NCBI GenBank assembly: GCA_043768625.1
Contig: JAYVKG010000080.1
Location: 1-12,943 of the forward strand
Direction: 5' to 3'
Source of the DNA: UKL13-2 sp043768625
Lineage (GTDB): Bacteria; Pseudomonadota; Gammaproteobacteria; Burkholderiales; Usitatibacteraceae
Length of the DNA stretch: 12,943 nt
The position numbers and the translations under genes are program-made. The notes below the pieces were generated by a model. That model saw only the letters and a list, made by a program, of their open reading frames with translations, was not told the origin of the DNA and did not search any database. The number at the start of each line of letters is the position of its first letter. Position 1 is the stretch's first letter. Below are positions 6,953 to 12,943 of this stretch, piece by piece.

Positions 6953-7531
6953 TTAGCGCCTGCCAGCAGAGTCTTGATATTCAAACACCTTTACCACCCG
7001 CGATACGCCGCTGGTGGTGCGTGCCAACTCGGTAGCGGCATCACCCTCCTCGCGCGTCACGATGCCCATCAGAAACACTGTGCTGGCTTCGGTCACCACT
7101 TTGACGTGGTTGATGGAAAACTTGCCGTTGTGGATGAAGCGCGTTTTCACATTGGTGGTAATGAAGGTATCGTTGGCGCGGGCGGTCAATGCGGTGTTGC
7201 CGCCGACGGTAAGCTCATTGACCACGTTCTTGACGCTCGGGATGCCGCGAACCGCGCCGCCAATTTCCTGTTTTATCTGCTCGCTCGGCACTTCGCCGGT
7301 AACAAGCACGCCCAGATTGAAGCTGGTGACATTGACATGTGCATCCCTGAAGCCTTCGATCAGGCGCCCACGCGCTTTCCACTCGATATTTTCGTCTTCG
7401 ACATAGACACCCGTTGATCGACGGTCATCGACCATCAGTGCCGTCGCGCCGATGCCCGTAACTGCCAGCGGAATGCAGCCCTGCAGCATGAGCATCAGCG
7501 CGGTGACTGTAAAAAATAAAGTGGAACGCAT
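6953..7531 (-). CDS. dolP: Dual-BON-domain outer membrane lipoprotein, DolP (YraP) type
   Basis: A 192-residue protein, essentially the length of E. coli DolP. The signal peptide ends in lipobox MLQGC with the lipidated cysteine at residue 19. Two BON domains follow, about 46-112 and 120-187; each carries its conserved core glycine (LVTGEV at 77-82, FLMGIV at 153-158). DolP binds anionic phospholipids in the outer membrane, supports envelope integrity and influences BAM function. It is the last gene of the lpoA-yraN-diaA-dolP block, as in E. coli. Its ATG shares one base with the stop of the upstream SIS gene (TAATG), and GGAG lies seven bases before it. In E. coli this gene is under sigmaE; no such promoter was recognised here. 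Convergent with the NTF2-like gene. Confidence 0.9.
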   Translation of the reverse strand: MRSTLFFTVTALMLMLQGCIPLAVTGIGATALMVDDRRSTGVYVEDENIEWKARGRLIEGFRDAHVNVTSFNLGVLVTGEVPSEQIKQEIGGAVRGIPSVKNVVNELTVGGNTALTARANDTFITTNVKTRFIHNGKFSINHVKVVTEASTVFLMGIVTREEGDAATELARTTSGVSRVVKVFEYQDSAGRR

Positions 7532-8124
7532 TAAATTTCTCCAAACATAAGGTTGTCGATCGAATCACACAGGCAGTGCAGCATCAACAAATGCACCTCC
7601 TGAACGCGTGCGGTTACCTGCGCATCGACGTTAAGCAGTACATCACCCGCTTTCATAAGGCTGGCGATTTTTCCTCCGTTGCGCCCTGTCATGCCGATAA
7701 TGTGCAAGCCCTTCAAATGGGCGGCTTCGATGGCGGCAACAACATTTTTTGAATTGCCGCTGGTTGAAATGGCAAATAAGATATCTCCCGATTTGCCTAG
7801 CGCACGCACCTGTTTGGAAAAAATTTCTTCGAAAGAATAATCGTTGGCAACGGCGGTAAGGATCGAGCTATCAGTGGTGAGGGCGATCGCAGCGAGTTCG
7901 GCACGTTCGCGCTCAAAGCGGCCCACCAGCTCGGCCGCAAAATGCTGCGCATCGCCGGCCGAACCGCCGTTTCCGCAGCTAAGAATTTTGCCGCCCTTTT
8001 TCAGACAACCGACCATCGCGCGGGCCGCCGCCGCGATCAGCGGTGTGAGTTCGGCAGCCACGCGCTGCTTGGTAGTGATGCTGTCCTGAAAATGCCGGGT
8101 AATGCGGCTTTCAATATTTATCAT
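7531..8124 (-). CDS. SIS-domain phosphoheptose isomerase GmhA / DiaA-like protein
   Basis: A 197-residue SIS-domain protein. GmhA makes D-glycero-D-manno-heptose 7-phosphate from sedoheptulose 7-phosphate for the LPS inner core; its paralogue DiaA is a catalytically inactive DnaA-binding initiation factor. The sequence shows GNGGSAGDAQHFAAELVGRF (51-70), STSGNS (120-125) and TARVQEVHLLMLHCLCDSID (171-190). All four zinc/catalytic positions of GmhA are present: H61, E65, Q175 and H183. E. coli DiaA, as I recall it, has lost the equivalents of the Glu and the last His. The locus (between yraN and dolP) and length (DiaA is 196) are those of diaA, while the active site is that of gmhA. No symbol is therefore given. 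The start is 9 bases after the yraN stop, with GAGG somewhat far upstream. Confidence 0.9.
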   Translation of the reverse strand: MINIESRITRHFQDSITTKQRVAAELTPLIAAAARAMVGCLKKGGKILSCGNGGSAGDAQHFAAELVGRFERERAELAAIALTTDSSILTAVANDYSFEEIFSKQVRALGKSGDILFAISTSGNSKNVVAAIEAAHLKGLHIIGMTGRNGGKIASLMKAGDVLLNVDAQVTARVQEVHLLMLHCLCDSIDNLMFGEI

Positions 8125-8133
8125 CGCTAAATT

Positions 8134-8514
8134 TTACGCCTCAAAAGCACTGGCCAGCCACTCGACACCTGTCAAATTCAACCCGTTCAACAGCAACACA
8201 TCAAATCGGCACGGCGGCAGATGCTTCAGTCCCGCCAGATAATGCTGCGCGGTAGTAATGATCTTTGCCTGTTTCGATGAAGTGATGCTGGCCAGCGCCC
8301 CGCCGAAATCAGCGTGGCCGCGCAATGGTTTGCGCAGTCTTACTTCAACAAACACCAGCGTTTCGCCGTGATACATGATGAGATCAATTTCGCCATGGCG
8401 GCAGCGATAATTTCGCGCAACCAGCGCGAGGCCGCGCTTGATAAGGAAACGTTCCGCGAGCCGTTCGGCCTCGTCGCCGGTTTTTTTTGTGCTTACAAAG
8501 TGTGGCAGCATCAT
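8134..8514 (-). CDS. yraN: YraN / UPF0102 family nuclease-fold protein
   Basis: A 126-residue protein of the UPF0102 family, which has an endonuclease-like fold related to Holliday junction resolvases; its cellular role is not established. Visible hallmarks are GDEAERLAERFLIKRG (13-28), ARNYRCRHGEIDLI (33-46) and the LVFVEVRLRK strand (53-62). The Glu-Asp/Glu-x-Arg/Lys arrangement matches the metal-binding core of such folds. Two adjacent ATG codons begin the gene; the first (8514-8512) overlaps the lpoA-like stop as ATGA, arguing for translational coupling and for that start. Position between lpoA and diaA matches E. coli. No signal peptide; cytoplasmic. Confidence 0.92.
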   Translation of the reverse strand: MMLPHFVSTKKTGDEAERLAERFLIKRGLALVARNYRCRHGEIDLIMYHGETLVFVEVRLRKPLRGHADFGGALASITSSKQAKIITTAQHYLAGLKHLPPCRFDVLLLNGLNLTGVEWLASAFEA

Positions 8515-9752
8515 TCGTTACGACGATATAACTGTGATTTGCCGTCGCGCATTTCCAGCGACGGCAGCGCGCGATTGAGTTGATGCCCGTCAAGGGTGAT
8601 ACGGCCGGTAACGCCGTCAAGCGGCAGCAAACTACGCATATTCTCCGATTTGACTATCAACTGACCCAGACGCCACGCATCAATGCCAAGTGCATAAAGG
8701 CGCTCGTACTCTACCGCCAAGCTCTGCGCCGGTTTGGCATAGGCAATGGCGGCGGGGTGGTCGCGTTGTGCGAACCACGGCATTTCGAGGAAGCGAACGC
8801 CGTCGAGATCAAGATTGGCGACCGAACCAGCATAGGGATCAATGCTTTGCGAGGTGGCAAATGCCGGCATGCCTGCAGGCAAGTAAGGGCGAACAAATCG
8901 GGCGGCCTTAGGGCCGGCTGCAAGGAACACCGCAGTCGCCCTGCCGGCGACTTTTTCCATCGCAGTGGCTACACGTGTCGTATCGCCGCTGTCGCTGCCA
9001 AAGGCAATCTGCGTGGCAATCTCTCCACCAAGCCGCAGCCACTCCCTTTCAAAACTTTCTTGCACGCGCTTTGACAGCGGATCGTTTGCCACCACCATAG
9101 CGATACTGTGCAGTCCATCATCGGCGGCCATTCGCGCGACCAGCACGGCTTCAAGATCGAGGCTGAGTGAAACATAAACAAACCGGTCTGGGAGGTCATT
9201 GTCAATGCTGGTTGCCGGCGCATTCAGCGCTAGCGTCGGCAGGACTCTCGATTCACGCACCATGATATTTGCGCCGTCGCGGGTCATGCCACCAATAATC
9301 GCATACGCTCCCTCGCTGACAGCCCTGCGATATTGCGCGGCGAGTGAAGCGCCTTCATCGTCGGCGGTGTAGATGCGATAAGGAGACGCATTTTTTCCGT
9401 CCGCTTCTGCGCCAGCAATAAAGCCCTGCTTTAGCGCATCTCCTACTTTGCCAAATGTTTTTGAAGCCAGTGGCAACAACAGCGCGATATGCGGGATGGA
9501 TTTATCGGCGCCGTTAATAACCGGGCTGGATTGCCGGGGCGCCACATCGTCACTTTGCGTATCGGCGAAGGGTCTGCCGATACGATTGGCGACAGGCGCG
9601 GCGGGTATAAGGAGTGGCGCAGTTACCGCCATGCCGGGCTCCGGGCTACTTGCACGTTCTTGCGCTTCCACCGACAATGCACTAGCCATGATCGCCGCGA
9701 CGATCCATATCAAACGCACAACTTTTTCAACCAAAATATCAGATATACGCAT
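8511..9752 (-). CDS. LpoA-like (LppC family) penicillin-binding protein activator, short non-lipoprotein form
   Basis: The periplasmic-binding-protein-like C-terminal domain of the LppC/LpoA family begins near residue 86 (IPHIALLLPLASKTFGKVG) and runs to residue 413. It includes AYAIIGGMTRDGA, an ALNAP motif and SQSIDPYAGS. In E. coli, LpoA is an outer-membrane lipoprotein of about 680 residues that stimulates PBP1A, with an N-terminal TPR domain before this domain. Here only about 55 low-complexity Pro/Ala-rich residues separate the signal peptide from the domain, so the TPR half is missing. The signal peptide (1-30, ending SVEA|QE) has no lipobox, and the protein contains no cysteine at all, so it should be a soluble periplasmic protein. 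Start 9752 gives a proper signal peptide; an ATG at 9794 would add 14 residues and overlap rsmI. Divergent from rsmI, as in E. coli. Confidence 0.85.
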   Translation of the reverse strand: MRISDILVEKVVRLIWIVAAIMASALSVEAQERASSPEPGMAVTAPLLIPAAPVANRIGRPFADTQSDDVAPRQSSPVINGADKSIPHIALLLPLASKTFGKVGDALKQGFIAGAEADGKNASPYRIYTADDEGASLAAQYRRAVSEGAYAIIGGMTRDGANIMVRESRVLPTLALNAPATSIDNDLPDRFVYVSLSLDLEAVLVARMAADDGLHSIAMVVANDPLSKRVQESFEREWLRLGGEIATQIAFGSDSGDTTRVATAMEKVAGRATAVFLAAGPKAARFVRPYLPAGMPAFATSQSIDPYAGSVANLDLDGVRFLEMPWFAQRDHPAAIAYAKPAQSLAVEYERLYALGIDAWRLGQLIVKSENMRSLLPLDGVTGRITLDGHQLNRALPSLEMRDGKSQLYRRNE

Positions 9753-9773
9753 CGCGCCGGAAAAGAGAAAATT

Positions 9774-10682
9774 GTGACTGCTGTAATTGAACATGCACTT
9801 GAGAATGCATTATATGTGGTGGCCACACCGATCGGAAATCTTGGTGACATCACCGTGCGGGCCGTGCAAACTCTTGCCTCGGCAAACGTGGTGGCCGCTG
9901 AAGACACGCGGGTCACCAGAATATTGTTGAACCACTACGCGATCAAGACCCGTTTGATTGCGGTACACGAACATAATGAACGCAACGCCGCTGATGGCAT
10001 CGTCAAGCTGCTGCAACAGGGGCAGTCGGTGGCACTGGTCACAGATGCGGGTACGCCAGCGGTATCTGATCCTGGGGCGGCGGTGGTCAACGCCGTACGC
10101 GCGGCCCGTTTTAAGGTAATCCCGATCCCCGGGGCGTCAGCAGTAATCGCGGCCATTTCTGCCAGCGGTGAGGGCGAGCATGGCTTTACGTTTGCCGGAT
10201 TTCTGCCTGCGGGCGCCGGCGACCGCAAGCGCGCGCTGGCGGCTTGGAAAACATCATTGCACGCACTGGTTTTCTACGAATCACCGCATCGCATCGTCGA
10301 GATGGTCGCTGCACTTCTGGAGGCATTTGGTGAGGAACGCGAAATAATTCTGGCCCGGGAAATAACCAAAAAATTCGAAACCATTCATCGCGTAAAGCTG
10401 GGTGAGGCTGCGGCCTGGCTTGACGCGGATCGTAACAACGTTCGCGGCGAATTTGTAGTTATTGTGGCGAGCCCGGCCAGTGGCGTGCCTTTCAATCAGG
10501 AAATGGTCCAGGAACAAGCATTGGCGCGCACTCTATCAATATTGTGTGAAGAACTTCCATTGAAGCAGGCAGTGGCACTGGCGGTAAAGTTGACAGGTGA
10601 AAAGAAGAATAAGGTTTATGATTTGGCGCTTGCTTTGAAAGTGCATGCAGGACCGGACGGATATAATTTAGCCGATGAATGA
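9774..10682 (+). CDS. rsmI: 16S rRNA (cytidine1402-2'-O)-methyltransferase RsmI
   Basis: A 302-residue protein of the tetrapyrrole-methylase-fold family. RsmI uses SAM to 2'-O-methylate C1402 in the decoding centre of 16S rRNA. Diagnostic motifs are VATPIGNLGD (16-25), AEDTR (42-46), VTDAGTPAVSDPG (89-101), PIPGASA (117-123), FYESPHR (167-173), REITKKFET (195-203) and GEFVVIV (225-231), with a short helical C-terminal segment. E. coli RsmI has 286 residues. GTG 9774 is chosen because it follows GGAAAAGAGA at a suitable distance and places the first motif normally. The frame continues upstream for 95 codons antisense to lpoA, but that part has no family similarity. The gene overlaps pyrC by 8 bases. 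Confidence 0.95.
   Translation: MTAVIEHALENALYVVATPIGNLGDITVRAVQTLASANVVAAEDTRVTRILLNHYAIKTRLIAVHEHNERNAADGIVKLLQQGQSVALVTDAGTPAVSDPGAAVVNAVRAARFKVIPIPGASAVIAAISASGEGEHGFTFAGFLPAGAGDRKRALAAWKTSLHALVFYESPHRIVEMVAALLEAFGEEREIILAREITKKFETIHRVKLGEAAAWLDADRNNVRGEFVVIVASPASGVPFNQEMVQEQALARTLSILCEELPLKQAVALAVKLTGEKKNKVYDLALALKVHAGPDGYNLADE
9809..9837 (-). promoter_or_regulatory. Candidate promoter of the lpoA-yraN-gmhA-dolP operon, inside rsmI
   Basis: On the minus strand a perfect TATAAT (9814-9809) lies 17 bases after a weak -35 candidate TTCCGA (9837-9832). Transcription would begin near 9802, giving a leader of about 50 bases to ATG 9752 but only about 8 to the alternative ATG 9794. That favours the shorter coding region. 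The -35 match is poor, so this is a candidate only. Confidence 0.4.
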
Positions 10683-11709
10683 ACTGACGATAACCCGACC
10701 GGACGATTGGCATCTGCACTTGCGCGACGGTGACGCCTTGAAAGCGGTGATACGCGCCACAGCGCGCCAGTTCGCGCGGGCAATCATCATGCCAAATCTG
10801 AACCCGCCGGTACGTACGGTGGAAGATGCGCTGGGCTATCGGCAGCGCATCCTGGATGCGCTGCCGATCGGCGCTTCATTCGAGCCGCTGATGACGCTGT
10901 ATCTGACCGACAAAACCTCACCCGAAGAAATTTTGCGCGTAGCGGAAAGCCGATGCATAAAGGCGGTGAAATACTATCCGGCGGGCGCCACGACCAATTC
11001 CGACTTCGGCGTAACCGACTTGAGCAATTGCGATGCTGTTTTTGCGGTGATGCAGCATGTCGGGTTACCGTTGCTGTTACACGGTGAAGTTGCCGACCCA
11101 GCGGTCGATGTTTTTGATCGCGAACAAGTGTTCATCGACAGACATCTGGTCCCGCTCATTGCTCGCTTTCCACAATTGCGCATCGTACTTGAACACATCA
11201 CCACAGCGCAAGCCGCGGACTTTGTCATGACCTCGGGTGAAAACGTCGCCGCCACCATTACGCCGCAACACCTGCTATTTAGCCGCAATGCGCTGTTCAA
11301 AGGCGGTATGCGCCCGCATTTTTACTGTCTGCCGGTGTTAAAGCGTGAAGTGCATCGGCTTGCCTTGCTGAAAGTGGTCGCCAGCGGTGATCCGAAGTTT
11401 TTCCTCGGTACGGATAGTGCACCGCACCCGAGAACGTCGAAAGAGGCAAGTTGTTGCGGCGCCGGATGCTATACCGCGCTACACGCTCTGGAACTTTATG
11501 CCGAGGCCTTTGAGGCTGTTAATGCGCTCGACAAGCTTGAAGCGTTCGCAAGTTTTCATGGTGCCGATTTTTACCGCGTGCCACGCAATACCGGAAGCGT
11601 CACATTGAAAAAAGAAAACTGGATCGTGCCTGAGGAAGTCGCGTTTCCCGGCGCATCGCTGGTGCCATTGCGCGCGGGTGAGTCGATGCGCTGGCGCTTC
11701 GTTTCCTAG
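10675..11709 (+). CDS. pyrC: Dihydroorotase, class II (PyrC)
   Basis: A 344-residue zinc amidohydrolase that cyclises N-carbamoyl-L-aspartate to dihydroorotate, the third step of pyrimidine synthesis. All metal-site residues of the E. coli enzyme (348 residues) are present with a constant shift of three: H13 and H15 (WHLHLRDG), the carbamylated K99 (AVKYYPAG), H136 (LLLHGEV), H174 (LEHIT) and D247 (GTDSAPH). The substrate-loop threonines T106 and T107 (ATTNSD) are also present. ATG 10675 lies inside the end of rsmI (8-base overlap), suggesting coupled translation. No attenuator-like leader or pyrimidine-responsive element is visible, and none would be expected at an internal operon position. 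The DUF3025 gene follows after 8 bases. Confidence 0.97.
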   Translation: MNELTITRPDDWHLHLRDGDALKAVIRATARQFARAIIMPNLNPPVRTVEDALGYRQRILDALPIGASFEPLMTLYLTDKTSPEEILRVAESRCIKAVKYYPAGATTNSDFGVTDLSNCDAVFAVMQHVGLPLLLHGEVADPAVDVFDREQVFIDRHLVPLIARFPQLRIVLEHITTAQAADFVMTSGENVAATITPQHLLFSRNALFKGGMRPHFYCLPVLKREVHRLALLKVVASGDPKFFLGTDSAPHPRTSKEASCCGAGCYTALHALELYAEAFEAVNALDKLEAFASFHGADFYRVPRNTGSVTLKKENWIVPEEVAFPGASLVPLRAGESMRWRFVS

Positions 11710-11717
11710 CATTGGGC

Positions 11718-12542
11718 ATGGATTGGCAGAATGCCAAGCGGCGTTTTTGCGCGCCGCCCTTCGCTTCATTGCGGGAACCGCTCGAAGGTTTACTTGAGGA
11801 CGCCAAGTTGCCCGGGTTTGCAAGACTCAATGAGTGTGCTACCGGCGTTAAAAATTTTCGCGGCCAGCAGATTCGATTTGTCGCGAATGCGGAAGCAACG
11901 CCCGGAACGCATTACGAGACACGAATTGCCAAATCAGGCGAAATCGCAATGCGCGACAATTGGCACGACTTCTTCAACGCGTTGTCGTGGCTTTCGTTTC
12001 CAAAAGCGAAAGGTGCGGTCAGTGAAATGCACGCGCGTCTACTGTTGGCACGCGGCGAAATGGAAATGCGGACACGATCTACACCACGCGATGTGCTCAC
12101 ACTTTTTGATGAGAGTGGAATGGTTGTCACCAGCACCAATCCATTGATGCTTGACTACATTCGTCGCTTTGAATGGAAAACGCTATTTGTTGAGTGCCGT
12201 GAAGACCTTGCGGCCAACATGCGATTCCATCTATTCGGCCATTCAATGCTGGAAAAAGCGCTTGCCCCTTATCCCGGCGTGACCGCGAAGGCGATTTTGC
12301 TATTGGTCGATGAGCAATTCCTCACGGCGCACCATGCTGCACAAATGCGCCACATCGACCGACGTGTCGCGGCGTGGCTAATGGATGAAAACAATTTGTC
12401 GTCAGCGAAGAATTTCTCACCGGTGCCATGGCTGGGTGTGCCAGGCTGGTGTGAAGAAAATGCATTTCCCGCCTTTTACGACAATACACACTATTTTCGT
12501 GGTGGCCGCCTGCGTCACGGCCAGCCGCAAAGCCGCGATTAG
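11718..12542 (+). CDS. DUF3025 family protein
   Basis: A 274-residue protein of unknown function, recognised as DUF3025 by NWHDFFNALSWLSFPKAK (81-98), the following EMHARLL segment, and the C-terminal VPWLGVPGWCEENAFPAFYDNT region. The conserved Asn-Trp-His-Asp stretch could be functional, but no reaction is known. No signal peptide is evident. ATG 11718 is preferred; a TTG two codons upstream (11712) is the alternative, and neither has a strong ribosome binding site. The gene begins 8 bases after the pyrC stop, so the two are probably co-transcribed. Linkage to pyrC is, to my knowledge, common in betaproteobacteria. It ends 21 bases before the mature 5' end of rnpB. Confidence 0.88.
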   Translation: MDWQNAKRRFCAPPFASLREPLEGLLEDAKLPGFARLNECATGVKNFRGQQIRFVANAEATPGTHYETRIAKSGEIAMRDNWHDFFNALSWLSFPKAKGAVSEMHARLLLARGEMEMRTRSTPRDVLTLFDESGMVVTSTNPLMLDYIRRFEWKTLFVECREDLAANMRFHLFGHSMLEKALAPYPGVTAKAILLLVDEQFLTAHHAAQMRHIDRRVAAWLMDENNLSSAKNFSPVPWLGVPGWCEENAFPAFYDNTHYFRGGRLRHGQPQSRD

Positions 12543-12547
12543 CTGCG

Positions 12548-12556
12548 TGATACCAT
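12548..12556 (+). promoter_or_regulatory. Candidate extended -10 promoter for rnpB
   Basis: TGATACCAT matches the extended -10 form TGnTAnnAT and ends seven bases before the predicted RNA 5' end at 12564. No good -35 element lies about 17 bases further upstream, which would be at the end of the DUF3025 gene; an extended -10 can compensate. Read-through from the pyrC operon is the alternative. Confidence 0.35.
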
Positions 12557-12563
12557 GATGACG

Positions 12564-12914
12564 GAAGCGCACCAGGCGGTCGCTGCGAACTTGTTTTCGT
12601 AGAGGAAAGTCCGGACTCCATAGGGCAGGGTAGTGGGTAACTCCCATCCACCGTGAGGTGAGGATCAGAGCAACAGAGACGAGCCAGTTTAGTCTGGGTG
12701 AAACGGGCAATCTCTACGCGCAGCAACACCGAATAGGCCAGCGTGGGTGCCGACGACTCGTTCGCCGGCGCCAGGAAGTGCGGCTCGCACAAGCTGGCGG
12801 GTAGGTGGCACCGAGCCGGGCAGCGATGCCCGGCCCAGAGGAATGGCGGTCACGGTCGGTGTTTCGCAAGAGGCACCGGCTGCACAGAATCCGGCCTATC
12901 GGCTCGCTTCACAC
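12564..12914 (+). ncRNA. rnpB: RNase P RNA, bacterial class A
   Basis: The catalytic RNA of RNase P, which removes 5' leaders from pre-tRNAs. The conserved blocks are all present: GAGGAAAGTCCGGACTCC (12602-12619), GGGCAGGGT after it, CAACAGAGACGAG (12671-12683), GTGAAAC, a GAATAGG block, GGGTAGG then GAGCC (from about 12799), and ACAGAATCCGGCCTAT (12884-12899). Helix P1 closes the molecule by pairing GAAGCG (12564-12569) with CGCTTC (12905-12910). A GGT (12746-12748) lies in the expected loop for tRNA CCA pairing, next to the helix formed by GCCAGC and GCTGGC. The length is about 351 nt against 377 in E. coli. P3 and P12 look very short. Overall wording (for example AGAGGAATGG, TCACGG) resembles betaproteobacterial RNAs. 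Ends are accurate to a few bases. Confidence 0.96.
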
Positions 12915-12943
12915 TTTATTCAGTCGATCCGTTTTTTCATCCC
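12915..12943 (+). other. Short tail after rnpB, window edge
   Basis: Twenty-nine bases with a run of six T at 12932-12937. No stem precedes the run within this piece, so a rho-independent terminator cannot be claimed; the next gene lies outside the window. Confidence 0.4.

Noticed and set aside
9489..9773. A 95-codon upstream extension of the rsmI frame
   Set aside because: It lies antisense to the lpoA-like gene, has no family similarity, and would make RsmI far longer than its family; GTG 9774 with a ribosome binding site explains the start.
12931..12943. A terminator after rnpB based on the T run
   Set aside because: No adjacent stem is visible before the window ends.
1..12943. Insertion sequences, CRISPR arrays, attachment sites, tRNA genes
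   Set aside because: No transposase, terminal inverted repeats, regular direct repeats or tRNA cloverleaf was seen; gene order looks vertically inherited, at least from 6953 onward.

Overview
The window is a gene-dense chromosomal segment that reads as betaproteobacterial; the order or family is not resolved. Three things support this. The RNase P RNA at the right end is class A and closely resembles, from memory, the Ralstonia/Alcaligenes type. The locus rsmI / lpoA-yraN-diaA-dolP keeps the order and divergent layout known from E. coli. The rsmI-pyrC-DUF3025-rnpB arrangement also fits. I see no mobile elements, CRISPR arrays, tRNAs or phage genes, and no gene-free stretch exceeds 200 bases.

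Left region (1-6909, all + strand): a lipid-modification cluster of eight genes. It contains a COG2907 flavoprotein (5' end outside the window), a DUF1365 protein, a cyclopropane-fatty-acid-synthase-like methyltransferase, a secreted chalcone-isomerase-like protein, a GPH-type MFS transporter, a DUF3833 lipoprotein, an SDR oxidoreductase and an NTF2/SnoaL-like protein. The first six are nearly contiguous; the last two follow a 175-base gap. The set resembles the sigmaE-ChrR (singlet oxygen) regulon genes of Rhodobacter and the methyl-branched/furan fatty acid pathway built on phospholipid acyl chains. The Cfa-like enzyme lacks two of the bicarbonate-binding side chains of E. coli Cfa (Cys to Ser, His to Gln). 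It may therefore methylate unsaturated acyl chains without closing a cyclopropane ring. No sigma/anti-sigma pair is visible here.

Middle region (6953-9752, - strand): a tightly coupled envelope operon transcribed lpoA-like, yraN, gmhA/diaA-like SIS gene, dolP. It has ATGA and TAATG junctions. The LpoA-like protein is unusual: it is short, contains no cysteine, and so cannot be a lipoprotein. The SIS protein sits at the diaA position but keeps all four metal ligands of phosphoheptose isomerase.

Right region (9774-12914, + strand): rsmI, starting 21 bases from lpoA on the opposite strand, overlaps pyrC by 8 bases. A DUF3025 gene follows, then rnpB, whose promoter must lie in or just after the DUF3025 gene. 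The window ends about 30 bases beyond rnpB.
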